64,000 nt of DNA from Chaenocephalus aceratus (GCA_023974075.1 CM043789.1:30873238-30937237), one strand, 5' to 3'; positions 37,732 to 50,383 are shown, counted from the stretch's first letter. Made by a program: numbers and translations. Notes: generated from the letters alone by a model not told the origin.

Positions 37732-37744
37732 GTCGGGGTCACCA
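37732..37744 (-). promoter_or_regulatory. Primer binding site, tRNA-Trp type
   Basis: The minus strand reads TGGTGACCCCGAC, the complement of the conserved 3' end of vertebrate tRNA-Trp. It lies one base from the 5' LTR, the expected distance for an LTR retroelement. Confidence 0.75.
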
Positions 37745-37745
37745 G

Positions 37746-37981
37746 TGTAGTGCCGAGAGATATGGAGTCAGAGGCGGTGCAAGGAAGGTGCAAGAATAGT
37801 TATTTATTCACAAGCTGCAAAGGACATGTTGTCGGGTCGCAGCCCGGGTCGACAAGAGAGAGAGCTAAGAGGGCACACACTATTTATAGGTAACCCATAA
37901 CATGTCCGTGTGGGAACAATAACCGCAACTGTAGTTCCAAGTTTGAATTATGTCCCAGTGGTTAAATAGGTGGTCATCACA
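37746..37981 (-). repeat. 5' LTR of the tRNA-Trp LTR element
   Basis: 236 bp, in minus orientation. It is followed by one base and the primer site. Confidence 0.88.
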
Positions 37982-40131
37982 GTGTGTGTATAGGCACTAC
38001 TGCTTGTAGGCAGGCATAACAGTCGACCCATGGGAGGTGGGTTTAGTTTCCTGCACGCCTCGACGTAAGAGAGACGTAAGCGACGTCACCTCTTAGCTCC
38101 AAAGCTCTTGCCTCTGGACCGACAATTTTTTGGAGCTGGAAATGAAGCGGATTCCGGAGCTAAGAGCCGGCGCAGCTCCGGTGTGAACTGGAAAACCCGG
38201 CGCTTTTCAGGCTCTAGCTCCGAGCCGGAGCTGAAAAGGCGCTGGTGTGAAAGGGGCATCAGAGGTCAAGCAATAGACGATAGGGTTAGAATTTAGGAGC
38301 TGATTTTTAAACTATCCGACTGCAGCCCAAGTCGGACAAAAATGACTAACCATCATGCAACGCACTAGCAAGACGTTGATCGCAACTGCGCAGGTCTGCG
38401 CAGGTCTGCGCAGGTCTTGCTTGTCTCAAACAAGCCTAATGTGAGCGTTATTGGATAACGGAGAATTGTACACCCGGAAGTAAATATTCCCCTTACTGTC
38501 GATTGATTTTACAGTGATATTTGCACTACTCATCGACTAAAAAACACCAGATTATCCTTGTTAATTACACAACATTGATTGGTTTAAATTGTGTGCAATG
38601 CTTTTGTATTTTTCCCCTTCGATTCAGAGAAACAAATATTTTTTCCGAGTAAAGGATGGCAGAAGACACTACACTACCCAGAATCCCCAGCTATCGTTTA
38701 GGACTACACCATGTGCTCTGTTTGACAAACCCCGTGATTAGTTCTCAAGCTCTGTGATTGGTTGACCTCCAACTGCATTCCATATGAAAAACAACGTTTC
38801 GTAAAAGATAAAATCATACTTTATTCAGCAGTGCTTGCTTTACTCTTTGAAAGTCATCACATGAATGCATTGTAATAAATGGTTCGGCTGCATTAAATAT
38901 TACACATCTGTCGTTCTTTATTTTTATTTATCTAGAGATCGGGCTCAGAATAGACCGGAAACTATTCTTTTACCGTTCAGTTTGAATTTCACAATAAAGT
39001 TAGTAGTAATATTTTGTTTTGATATTATTGTTTTTATTAACTACTAGACCGCTGGGTCATGTTAAGACCATCTTTTCTGTGTTGCTGTGGGTTTTTTCCA
39101 TCGCTTTTGTGTTACAAATATCAAAACAATAACTAAATATATCCGTCATAAACTAAACCAGAAACAGCAGTATATTTTATTGTGTTAACACTGTAAACTT
39201 GACAGCTTTTTAACCCACACCACCTACTGGTTAAAGTACGTCATTACACGTTTAGAGTAATGCAATGCAGGTAGATTGTGTTGCTTTGTAATGACTGTTT
39301 AAAATGCCTTTTTCTTAATGTCTTTTATTATTATTAACTACTTGTTACTTGTTGCTAGGGAAGCTGCTATCGATATTATTTCTGTTATGTTGTGTAACTG
39401 TTTAATGGTGTTATCTTTATTGCTACCCCCTTCCCCGTCAATATGTTGGTCCACAGCGCAAACTTATTAGTTTAACAAAATCCACATCTAAAATTGTGGC
39501 ATAGATAGCCTACGTAATTTTCCCCTGTGCAATTCTCCATTTACTCAACAATAACACATAATTATCCTTGTGTTTATTTATTTGTTTGATTAATAAACAC
39601 AAGTTGGAGTCCGTCAGGACCGAGGGTCGGAGCAGCTCATTTGCTTTAGAGAATATTACACCTGGAAGTAAGTATTATCTCCGCTTCGCTTGACAAACCC
39701 CGTGATAGTCCTCAAGCTCTGTGATTGGAGAGTGTGCTCCGAGGGTTACGCCGAGCGTCAAACAGCACTTGAAATGGGATGGAACCACGGCAGACTGTCC
39801 AAAACTGGATTTGAACGGGTCCACCGCGTCCGCCCCTCCCCCACCCCGTCCCCCGAACTACACATGCTGGCTATTGTGTTTCGCAACATGTTCTCTATCT
39901 ATGGCACGTCTCTACTGGGAGTTGTAGTTTTAAAAGACGTTTTCGTATTTCCCATAATAAGAAGTTGCCAGTATTAAACTGTGTACATCCCTGGAGGTTT
40001 AGGGGATAGGAAACACTCAAATTTAAAACATATAATTAATAAATGGGTGAAAATTGCTTGTGCCCATAATGGGCAGCATTAATATATACCCACATGCCAG
40101 CTAAGGTCAGAAGAGCTTTATTTAACAGCTG

Positions 40132-41177
40132 GGGCCTGTACTACGAAGCTGGTTCAACCTAACCTGGATATGTTTGAGTTAGCCGGTTGGCCTAATCCAA
40201 AACATACGCGCTCTTGCTAAACGGTAGGCTACTACGACGCGGGTTATCAAGTGGATCACTCAAGCCAGCCGTGTCCTATTTAGTTAGGTGCGCGTTCACA
40301 TGAAAGGGGTGGTATTTGGAGCATTCGACCAATCACAAACATGGAGAAGCATACTGACAGCGCAGCGTCATACTACCTGAATGAAAAGTCAACTATAATA
40401 TTAGACATATGAAGAAGTTAAACTTTAAACATCCATGACTTAAACACTTTATCCAGGATAAAAGCCACATAGCTGCACCTGCAAGGTGAATACAGCTGGT
40501 AAAAGAAAAAGTGTTTGAATGCATACATTAACAGGTTTATGATATCACTGCCCCGTCTAAAACACGAGTGGATCTGACTTTAATTACATTTGTCTCGAGT
40601 GTTTCGTCAACTTAATGTGTTGCTTAAAATAATACTTCTGCATACAGTAGGCCTATAGTGGCACTGTGAGTGTTGCACGATACGGCTCAGCTGACTCAGA
40701 TAAGAATATATGATACATTATGAAGTGATATGCCGCGGACTGTACTTAATGTTACTCTGATCCGGTTACTTATGTTGTGGCAGATATTTAAGCTTTCTTA
40801 ATGCTAATGTTATAATAGTCAGATTGCTCTGAAGATGGAGGTGATATTCTATTAATGTTCACGTTCACACAGCCGGTGATTTTTGCCGGCCGTCTTTCCT
40901 GCAACGGCAGCTTTTCTGCATTTCCTTTCTCCTGTAATATGACTTGATCGCTTTAAACTCCGCACACTGAGCTCTGATTGGTCAGCAGGCAGTGCTTTCA
41001 CTGAGTTGAGCTCTTAGCCTGCAACCTAACCTGGTCCCGACCAGGTTAGCCGCTAAGTACAAGTTACCATGGAGATCTAGCCTGCTAAAAAGATAACCAG
41101 CTTCGTAGGACCGGAAAGCCGGAGTTTCCCCTGAATTTTGCCGGCTAAGCGAAAATCCTGCTTCGTAGTATACCCCC
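40132..41177. mobile_element. Harbinger-type MITE in X2
   Basis: Starts GGGCCTGTACTACGAAGCTG and ends GCTTCGTAGTATACCCCC (imperfect inverted repeats), flanked by CTG (40129-40131, 41178-41180). The empty site is seen in X1 at 34838-34848 (ACCAGCTGTTA). 1046 bp, with no transposase; a 79-residue minus ORF (40982-41221) crosses its end and is not a gene. The 3-bp duplication and GGGCCTG start suit PIF/Harbinger. Confidence 0.82.
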
Positions 41178-43377
41178 CTGGTCTTATGTTTGTGACCCCT
41201 CCTGTTGTTAATTGATAACATTACATTACATTAATTGATAAGCCTGAAACATGCACTTGTCAAGGTTCAGAGGCAAATGTTGCAAATATGGCAGTAGCCA
41301 TCGATCAGCTTAAGATAAGATATACTTTATTGATCCCAAGTTGGAAACATTTGCGTTACATCAGCATGTGTAACAGTTGTAAATATGCAGTGGTGTTTTT
41401 GTAAATAATTTAGTATAATCACACAAATTCTGTGTTTTATATTCAACAATTCTGTGTTCTTTATTTATTGATTGTTCAATACCTGACAAGGCCGGAGATT
41501 AAATATCTACATACATCTTGTAAGAGTATAATACATATGTATAATATCAGTTAAAATAAGTGCTTCAACATAGTTAACATTGCTGGAGGTATGCACAAAT
41601 ATTGATAGATGTCTTGTAATGCACTATTGAGGAACCTGCAACCCAAGTTTTTCATTCAATGCATAACTACACCGTTTGTGAATATGTCAATATTATTATG
41701 TCAATAAACCTTAGAAAATCTTGAAATCTTGAAAGGGATGTGCAAAATAGTCATTATATACAGTATTTAATTATCTATTAGTAGAGAATAACGAGTAATG
41801 AATATACTTTATAGGGATCCTATTAATATCTAATAATAAAAATAATACATTTCAATAACATGCTTTAACCACTAGGTGTCCCTTTATATCAGCTGTGCAC
41901 CTTCATGGTGTAAATACAGCCGATCTACCAATTGGATCAAATATAAAAGTCAGCCGAATTAGTGTTGATACTGCAAGGAGACGTATTGTGTGAAAAGAAA
42001 TGTCAGATGTTGTTTAATGGCTGATATATTTATGATCCACGTCACGTTTTCAGTTCCTCATGTTTGTCTAGAAGTCTTCTCATCAGGGCTCTATAAAAAC
42101 TACGGCAGATATGTAATATTTAATGCAGCCGAACCGTGTATTACAATGCCGTTATGTGATGACTTTCAAAGAGAAAAGCAAGCACACTCGGAATAAAGTT
42201 TTTTTTTTTTTTTTCTAATGTTTTCGGTCTGTTTCCGGTATTTGTTAATGACGATGTGCCGTGAGATGTGAGACTGGAATTGCACAGGGGAAAATAACGT
42301 ATCTTTAGATGCAGATTTTGTTAAACTAATACGTTTGCTCTGTGGACCAACACTATACATTGACGGGGAAAGGGGGTAGCAATAAAGATAACACCATTAA
42401 ACAGTTACACAACATAACAGAAATAATATCGATAGCAGCGTCCCTAGCAACCACCTTGGTAACAATGAAAACGTTCTATGGACGCAATTTCCTGAAGTAA
42501 TCTTCATAATAACTAGCAAACTAAAGATCATGTACATCCACTGCACACATAATCTGAAATAACAACTCGCATCAAATGACATCAAAACGCATTTTAATGG
42601 CCAAACTAACTTTAAAATAGGCATTTTACACCGAGGTTGCGTTCCGATTATCCAAAAATCAGCTCCTAAATTCTAACCCTATCTCCTATTCCTTGACCTC
42701 TGAGTGAAACGCCACGGGGATAGTGGATAGGAGAATTCAAAAGGACTTAGGAGAAGAGACTGCAGTACTTTAGAGAATCCGAATGCACTTTCACTATCCG
42801 ACGTGTTTATGATGCGCCAGCGGACGTCATTGTGTGTGTCTGCTGCTGTGGGGAAACCAGCCGCGTAGCTGTGGGTGGGCCCGGGTGGGCCTGGGCCCAC
42901 CCACATGCACGTCTGGCCCACCCACAGCCAATCAGCGCTTCATAGCGCAGAACCGGGAAGCCCAGAAGGAAGTGCCACAAACTGCAGTTCATCTAGTGGC
43001 CGACAGGGGATGGATGCAAAAAGGAGCAATTCCCATAGACCCCATGTTAAAATGCCCAACTTTACAGCAGAAATAAACATGTTTCTAGCCTGGATCCAAC
43101 AAAACTTATTCTGGATATAGTTAGATTCCACCTTCATGACAATGGAATAGGGAGTGCATTTTTTTACCGTGAGTTTTTATAGTAAGTAAAGTAACTTTTG
43201 TCGTGAGTGAATGAAAGTATTATTTCTTCTTGAGGTCTGCAGTTTAGCGTGCACACATTTGCTGAATATGAAAACACTCAGTGTGTGCCCACTGTGCGAC
43301 TGTCAAGGATAAACAACCTGTGCCCCCGATATATGTTGTATGTATTATTGCTACACAAACATTACATTGCAGTTTAA

Positions 43378-43593
43378 GTGTCGCCAACTCCGTTTAAGAG
43401 ATCTATCCCCCGTCTGTGTGAGAGGGGGCGGGGCAGTTTACACACACGCAGCTGCTACATGCAGCAACACACACACACGGAGGAGATGGCGGAGAGAACG
43501 CGCTCCGAGCTGTGGTTAAACTATAGCCGTGTCCATGGGGACAATACTCGTTACCAAAAGTGGAATAAGAGTTTAGCATTTAAGGGCGGGTAA
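43378..43593 (+). pseudogene. hAT BED-finger remnant, frameshifted
   Basis: SELWLNYSRVHGDNTRYQ-KWNKSLAFKGG resembles the start of a BED zinc finger, but the cysteine pair is gone. Compared with 50012-50383, one extra G near 43588 ends the frame after AFKGG. Confidence 0.55.
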
Positions 43594-44014
43594 CACGAGC
43601 AATGTGTCTAAACATTTAGCAAAAGTGCTCTACATCCAGACGGAGGAATGCACCGGGTTCCACTGTCTTTCTAGCAGCTCTGTAGCCCCGTCCACGAGGA
43701 ACGTTTCCACGTCAGGTGTTCTGTGTGCTAGCAGCAACACACAGAGTTAACTCATTTATACAAACATGGGTTATGATTAGAGGTAACTGAGTTATTTATT
43801 TTGTTAAAGTCTCAGCTATTCTGTTTACAGTTCTGTCATCACATTATTTAATACGATTTGTTAAAACATTGTTGTTTCTTTTTATGTGAAATATTATGTA
43901 TTTAATTTCAATAAAAAGCAATGTTAGTTTTGTTCACAATTTGTTTAGTTAGTTTACCTTGTTTTTTTCTCCAAAATAACCGATAAAAGTAATGTTAAAG
44001 GACCGGATCGATAA

Positions 44015-44992
44015 GACAGACATACTTTATTGTCATTTCAACGAGACACAGAGTGTACTATTAAAACGACATGTCGTTGTACTGGCTTACAGGAACAGGA
44101 CAATATAACAACTTGCTAAAATTGTACATATAAATAAATAATAGTGACGTGGTGCTGATAAAATTAAAGATAAAGTGTGTGTTTAAAATATAAAGACTTA
44201 CTATACATATAAATAAAATAGACATACTATATAACAAATATGTGCCCTTTACACAGCGTAATGTAATCTCTGTGTTACTGGTCTGCTTGCTGTTCAGCAG
44301 TCTGATGGCATGGGGGGAAAAGCCATTACAGAATCTGCTGTTCTGCTCTTAATGCTGCGGAACCTCTTGCCGGAGGGCAGCAGGGAGAACAGAGTCTGGT
44401 GAGGATGAGTGGGGTCTTTAAAACGTTCTGGGCAGTTGTCAGGCAGCGTTTCTGAGTGGTGTCTCTGATGGGAGGGAGAGAAACTCCGATGATCTTCTCT
44501 GCTGTCCTGACCACTCTCTGCAGAGACTTCCAGTCTTTGGCGTTGCAGTCTCTCGACCAGATGGAGATGCCGCTGGTCAGCACGCTCTCTATGGTTCCTC
44601 TGTAGAACGTGGTGAGGATGGGAGGGGGGAGCTGTGCAGGAAGTGTAGGCGTTGCTGTGCCTTCTTAAATAGTGATGTAGTGTGAGTGGACCAGGTCAGA
44701 CTGCTTGTGATATGCAGCCCCAGGAACTTGGTGCTGTCTGTAGTCTTCACTGCTGTGCCGTTGATGTGGAGTGGTAGGTGACAGTGCTTTTTGTTCCTGA
44801 AGTCGACAATAATCTCTTTTGTTTTATCGACATTCAGGATCAGGTTGTTGGTGTTACACCAGTCTGTCAGATGTTTCACCTCCTCCCTGTAGGCCTGTTC
44901 CTTGTTGTCCCTGATGAGTCCCACCACTGCTGTATCGTCCGCGTACTTTATGATGTGGTTGGTACTGAACCTGGAGCATAAGCATAAGCGCT
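44015..44992 (-). mobile_element. 5'-truncated LINE inside W
   Basis: Flanked by ATCGATAA on both sides (44007-44014, 44993-45000). The minus strand reads IIKYADDTAVVGLIRD (RT active site YADD near 44936-44947), then LNVDKTKEIIVDFR, FLGLHITSSLTWS, and after a shift GISIWSRDCNAKDWKSLQRV. The 3' end is CAATAAAGTATGTC. A dead fragment of a fish non-LTR element, clade not settled. Confidence 0.82.
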
Positions 44993-45342
44993 ATCGATAA
45001 AAGTAGTAGTACCGTTAAAGCCTTAACGATACCCATCCCTATGTGGATGTCAGTTCTACACACATTCTGAGGCCGCCGTGCCTATGTTTTTTGTTTTCAC
45101 TGCTAATTTATGCTTATGTTCTATTAGTGCATTAAAAATCATTAATGAAGTTTCAGCTCAGACCCCACGCTTAATATGTCTCTCCCTGGCCCACCTACAT
45201 TTCTCCAGGCCCACCCACACAATAATTCCTGGCTACGCCACTGGGGGAAACTATGGAAACTACAGTTTTCTATACAGCGGACTACAACATGGATGTATAA
45301 TAAGAACGACGGACTCATCTAGAGACTGCACCGTGCTCTGAT

Positions 45343-46382
45343 TGTCACAATTCACATGTTATGTCACGTTTGTAGTTTTGTCTGTGTTGGTGTTTTTCTT
45401 GTCTTTGGGTTTCCTGTCTTATTGTGTTAAGTGTTCACCCCCGTTTCCTGCCTGTCTGCTTTCTGTCTGTTTCCCTCCCTGATTACCCGATTGTGTTCAC
45501 CTGTTGTCCTTGTGTTTCTCCTCCCCTGCCCGGCTGTTTCTCGTTGTCATGATTACCCCTTCTTGTATTTAGTCTTGTCTCTTTCTGTGTTCAGTGTTGG
45601 GTCATTGTTTGTTGGTGACTGAGTTCACCGGTGAGTGTTCCGTGTTTTGGCCTTATCTTTGAATAAAAGGGTTTCTCAAAAGTTATCTGCATTTGGGTCC
45701 TGCTTCCTTCACTCGACCGTGACAGAATGACCCAACCCGAAATGGACCCAGCAGACGATCCTTTTGAGGTGGAGCTGCAACATTTTTCTTTTCCTTTGAG
45801 ATGTTGCCACGATTGGTGGAAGGTAGCGTCCAGTGTTCGGCTGAAGGAGGCCGCTCTGGTAGAGGCGCACCGGTTGGCGATGGAGAAGCCCGACTTGGTG
45901 AAATACTTGCCTGACTGGATGTTGGACTTCCTCTGGAGGTGTGATTTCCGGCCTGCTGATTGCAGACGTCTCGGAGTGGTCCATCTGGGGTCAACCCATG
46001 CTTCTGTCCCAGTTCCTGCTCCTGTTCTGGAGTCATGTGCTGGAACTCGTCAGGCTTATGGAGGCCCACGGAGTATTCAGGCGGCTGCTAAGAGGAGTCG
46101 GCGCAAGGCCAGACAAGGAGCCCGGGCCCCAGCAGCCATGGTTCCAGTCCCAGTGCGGGTCCCAGCAGCCATGGTTCCAGTCCCAGTACAGGCCCCAGTA
46201 GCCATGGTTCCTGCCCCAGTGCAGGCTCCCGCAGCCATGTTTCCGGCTCCGGGACCGCCCCACACAGTCATGATCCGGGCTCCAGAGCTGGATCATACAG
46301 CCATGTTTCCGGCTCCAGGGCCGGCCCCAGTGGCCATGGTCCCGGCTCCAAGAGCGCCCTATACAGCCATGTTTCCGGCTTC
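45343..46382 (+). mobile_element. Pol-less LTR element, copy 2 (5' part only)
   Basis: Complete 5' LTR (45343-45724) and the first 655 bp of the interior, cut at the duplication junction. The gag-like frame (start 45727) runs about 219 residues in register, then fuses by the junction into X2 sequence to give a chimaeric 294-residue frame ending at 46611. The chimaera is a by-product of the duplication. Confidence 0.9.
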
Positions 46383-46765
46383 CGCCGAGCGTCAAACAGC
46401 ACTTGAAATGGGATGGAACCACGGCAGACTGTCCAAAACTGGATTTGAACGGGTCCACCGCGTCCGCCCCTCCCCCACCCCGTCCCCCGAACTACACATG
46501 CTGGCTATTGTGTTTCGCAACATGTTCTCTATCTATGGCACGTCTCTACTGGGAGTTGTAGTTTTAAAAGACGTTTTCGTATTTCCCATAATAAGAAGTT
46601 GCCAGTATTAAACTGTGTACATCCCTGGAGGTTTAGGGGATAGGAAACACTCAAATTTAAAACATATAATTAATAAATGGGTGAAAATTGCTTGTGCCCA
46701 TAATGGGCAGCATTAATATATACCCACATGCCAGCTAAGGTCAGAAGAGCTTTATTTAACAGCTG

Positions 46766-47811
46766 GGGCCTGTACTACGAAGCTGGTTCAACCTAACCTG
46801 GATATGTTTGAGTTAGCCGGTTGGCCTAATCCAAAACATACGCGCTCTTGCTAAACGGTAGGCTACTACGACGCGGGTTATCAAGTGGATCACTCAAGCC
46901 AGCCGTGTCCTATTTAGTTAGGTGCGCGTTCACATGAAAGGGGTGGTATTTGGAGCATTCGACCAATCACAAACATGGAGAAGCATACTGACAGCGCAGC
47001 GTCATACTACCTGAATGAAAAGTCAACTATAATATTAGACATATGAAGAAGTTAAACTTTAAACATCCATGACTTAAACACTTTATCCAGGATAAAAGCC
47101 ACATAGCTGCACCTGCAAGGTGAATACAGCTGGTAAAAGAAAAAGTGTTTGAATGCATACATTAACAGGTTTATGATATCACTGCCCCGTCTAAAACACG
47201 AGTGGATCTGACTTTAATTACATTTGTCTCGAGTGTTTCGTCAACTTAATGTGTTGCTTAAAATAATACTTCTGCATACAGTAGGCCTATAGTGGCACTG
47301 TGAGTGTTGCACGATACGGCTCAGCTGACTCAGATAAGAATATATGATACATTATGAAGTGATATGCCGCGGACTGTGCTTAATGTTACTCTGATCCGGT
47401 TACTTATGTTGTGGCAGATATTTAAGCTTTCTTAATGCTAATGTTATAATAGTCAGATTGCTCTGAAGATGGAGGTGATATTCTATTAATGTTCACGTTC
47501 ACACAGCCGGTGATTTTTGCCGGCCGTCTTTCCTGCAACGGCAGCTTTTCTGCATTTCCTTTCTCCTGTAATATGACTTGATCGCTTTAAACTCCGCACA
47601 CTGAGCTCTGATTGGTCAGCAGGCAGTGCTTTCACTGAGTTGAGCTCTTAGCCTGCAACCTAACCTGGTCCCGACCAGGTTAGCCGCTAAGTACAAGTTA
47701 CCATGGAGATCTAGCCTGCTAAAAAGATAACCAGCTTCGTAGGACCGGAAAGCCGGAGTTTCCCCTGAATTTTGCCGGCTAAGCGAAAATCCTGCTTCGT
47801 AGTATACCCCC
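46766..47811. mobile_element. Harbinger-type MITE, duplicated copy
   Basis: Copy of 40132-41177 carried by the tandem duplication, one substitution apart. Confidence 0.82.
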
Positions 47812-50011
47812 CTGGTCTTATGTTTGTGACCCCTCCTGTTGTTAATTGATAACATTACATTACATTAATTGATAAGCCTGAAACATGCACTTGTCAAGGT
47901 TCAGAGGCAAATGTTGCAAATATGGCAGTAGCCATCGATCAGCTTAAGATAAGATATACTTTATTGATCCCAAGTTGGAAACATTTGCGTTACATCAGCA
48001 TGTGTAACAGTTGTAAATATGCAGTGGTGTTTTTGTAAATAATTTAGTATAATCACACAAATTCTGTGTTTTATATTCAACAATTCTGTGTTCTTTATTT
48101 ATTGATTGTTCAATACCTGACAAGGCCGGAGATTAAATATCTACATACATCTTGTAAGAGTATAATACATATGTATAATATCAGTTAAAATAAGTGCTTC
48201 AACATAGTTAACATTGCTGGAGGTATGCACAAATATTGATAGATGTCTTGTAATGCACTATTGAGGAACCTGCAACCCAAGTTTTTCATTCAATGCATAA
48301 CTACACCGTTTGTGAATATGTCAATATTATTATGTCAATAAACCTTAGAAAATCTTGAAATCTTGAAAGGGATGTGCAAAATAGTCATTATATACAGTAT
48401 TTAATTATCTATTAGTAGAGAATAACGAGTAATGAATATACTTTATAGGGATCCTATTAATATCTAATAATAAAAATAATACATTTCAATAACATGCTTT
48501 AACCACTAGGTGTCCCTTTATATCAGCTGTGCACCTTCATGGTGTAAATACAGCCGATCTACCAATTGGATCAAATATAAAAGTCAGCCGAATTAGTGTT
48601 GATACTGCAAGGAGACGTATTGTGTGAAAAGAAATGTCAGATGTTGTTTAATGGCTGATATATTTATGATCCACGTCACGTTTTCAGTTCCTCATGTTTG
48701 TCTAGAAGTCTTCTCATCAGGGCTCTATAAAAACTACGGCAGATATGTAATATTTAATGCAGCCGAACCGTGTATTACAATGCCGTTATGTGATGACTTT
48801 CAAAGAGAAAAGCAAGCACACTCGGAATAAAGTTTTTTTTTTTTTTTTCTAATGTTTTCGGTCTGTTTCCGGTATTTGTTAATGACGATGTGCCGTGAGA
48901 TGTGAGACTGGAATTGCACAGGGGAAAATAACGTATCTTTAGATGCAGATTTTGTTAAACTAATACGTTTGCTCTGTGGACCAACACTATACATTGACGG
49001 GGAAAGGGGGTAGCAATAAAGATAACACCATTAAACAGTTACACAACATAACAGAAATAATATCGATAGCAGCGTCCCTAGCAACCACCTTGGTAACAAT
49101 GAAAACGTTCTATGGACGCAATTTCCTGAAGTAATCTTCATAATAACTAGCAAACTAAAGATCATGTACATCCACTGCACACATAATCTGAAATAACAAC
49201 TCGCATCAAATGACATCAAAACGCATTTTAATGGCCAAACTAACTTTAAAATAGGCATTTTACACCGAGGTTGCGTTCCGATTATCCAAAAATCAGCTCC
49301 TAAATTCTAACCCTATCTCCTATTCCTTGACCTCTGAGTGAAACGCCACGGGGATAGTGGATAGGAGAATTCAAAAGGACTTAGGAGAAGAGACTGCAGT
49401 ACTTTAGAGAATCCGAATGCACTTTCACTATCCGACGTGTTTATGATGCGCCAGCGGACGTCATTGTGTGTGTCTGCTGCTGTGGGGAAACCAGCCGCGT
49501 AGCTGTGGGTGGGCCCGGGTGGGCCTGGGCCCACCCACATGCACGTCTGGCCCACCCACAGCCAATCAGCGCTTCATAGCGCAGAACCGGGAAGCCCAGA
49601 AGGAAGTGCCACAAACTGCAGTTCATCTAGTGGCCGACAGGGGATGGATGCAAAAAGGAGCAATTCCCATAGACCCCATGTTAAAATGCCCAACTTTACA
49701 GCAGAAATAAACATGTTTCTAGCCTGGATCCAACAAAACTTATTCTGGATATAGTTAGATTCCACCTTCATGACAATGGAATAGGGAGTGCATTTTTTTA
49801 CCGTGAGTTTTTATAGTAAGTAAAGTAACTTTTGTCGTGAGTGAATGAAAGTATTATTTCTTCTTGAGGTCTGCAGTTTAGCGTGCACACATTTGCTGAA
49901 TATGAAAACACTCAGTGTGTGCCCACTGTGCGACTGTCAAGGATAAACAACCTGTGCCCCCGATATATGTTGTATGTATTATTGCTACACAAACATTACA
50001 TTGCAGTTTAA

Positions 50012-50383
50012 GTGTCGCCAACTCCGTTTAAGAGATCTATCCCCCGTCTGTGTGAGAGGGGGCGGGGCAGTTTACACACACGCAGCTGCTACATGCAGCA
50101 ACACACACACACGGAGGAGATGGCGGAGAGAACGCGCTCCGAGCTGTGGTTAAACTATAGCCGTGTCCATGGGGACAATACTCGTTACCAAAAGTGGAAT
50201 AAGAGTTTAGCATTTAAGGGCGGTAACACGAGCAATGTGTCTAAACATTTAGCAAAAGTGCTCTACATCCAGACGGAGGAATGCACCGGGTTCCACTGTC
50301 TTTCTAGCAGCTCTGTAGCCCCGTCCACGAGGAACGTTTCCACGTCAGGTGTTCTGTGTGCTAGCAGCAACACACAGAGTTAA
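50012..50383 (+). pseudogene. hAT BED-finger remnant, open copy
   Basis: 123 residues. From about residue 36 it reads SELWLNYSRVHG, LAFKGGNTSNVSKHLAKV and QTEECTGFH, the layout of a hAT/ZBED-type BED finger with the zinc-binding Cys pair replaced (YQKWNK) but a downstream His kept (KHLAKV). It stops soon after with no catalytic domain, so it is a transposase relic. Confidence 0.55.

Larger units (their letters stand above)
35992..37981 (-). mobile_element. Short pol-less LTR element with tRNA-Trp-type PBS
   Basis: Two 236-bp LTRs (35992-36227, 37746-37981) differ at one position and are flanked by GTGT (35988-35991, 37982-37985; AGTGT if the edge shifts by one). On the minus strand the LTR runs TGTGRTGACC to GCACTACA. 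It is followed after one base by a primer binding site matching tRNA-Trp (37732-37744), and a G-run precedes the 3' LTR. The 1.5-kb interior consists of tandem repeats with no gag, pol or env motif. It is young and nested in element Z. Confidence 0.88.
32500..38258. mobile_element. Element Z (TIR TGCSSCTTTCACACC)
   Basis: Ends TGCGGCTTTCACACCAGCGC and GCGCTGGTGTGAAAGGGGCA are flanked by TCA (32497-32499, 38259-38261). The empty site is readable in Y2 near 42700 (inverse of CACTCAGAGGTC). The native sequence is GC-rich with repeated AGCTCCGAGC/GCTCCGGAGCT words. It is interrupted by X1 and by the LTR element at 35992-37981. Non-coding; superfamily uncertain. Confidence 0.72.
31499..38326. mobile_element. 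Element Y1 (3-bp TSD CAA)
   Basis: Ends GGCTGAAGTCGAATAGT and ACTATCCGACTGCAGCC are flanked by CAA (31496-31498, 38327-38329). It is homologous, in opposite orientation, to Y2 (42635-56336), whose ends are GGTTGCGTTCCRAT-type. Native sequence is 31499-32499 plus 38259-38326. No ORF of note. It is interrupted by Z. Confidence 0.75.
30423..38437. mobile_element. Element F (TIR AGGCTTGTTTGAGACA)
   Basis: Ends AGGCTTGTTTGAGACA and TGTCTCAAACAAGCCT are flanked by AAT on both sides (30420-30422, 38438-38440). The uninterrupted site can be read in X1 at 33031-33036 (GGCAATGTGAGC). Native length is about 1.2 kb (30423-31498 plus 38330-38437). A 3-bp duplication suggests PIF/Harbinger-type, although AAT is not the usual TWA. 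Non-coding. It contains a LINE tail (30880-31260). Confidence 0.75.
42858..45243. mobile_element. hAT element W with BED-finger remnant
   Basis: Ends CAGCCGCGTAGC and GCTACGCCACTG are flanked by a perfect 8-bp duplication GGGGAAAC (42850-42857, 45244-45251). The termini are rich in GGCCCACCC words, as in the MITE at 58161-58441. Inside, from 43480, a frame resembles the N-terminal BED zinc finger of hAT transposases. A LINE copy fills 44015-44992. Non-autonomous. Confidence 0.88.
39749..46382. repeat. 6.63-kb tandem duplication, copy 1
   Basis: This block is repeated head-to-tail at 46383-53015. It spans part of X2, the Harbinger-type MITE, the left part of Y2, hAT element W and the 5' LTR plus first part of the pol-less LTR element. 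The junction at 46382/46383 joins GGCTTC to CGCCGAGCG without microhomology. I saw only about three differences between copies: 40738 A/G, one extra G near 43588, and 44578 C/G. Confidence 0.95.

Noticed and set aside
40982..41221. 79-residue ORF, present twice
   Set aside because: It crosses the end of the Harbinger-type MITE and is doubled only by the tandem duplication.
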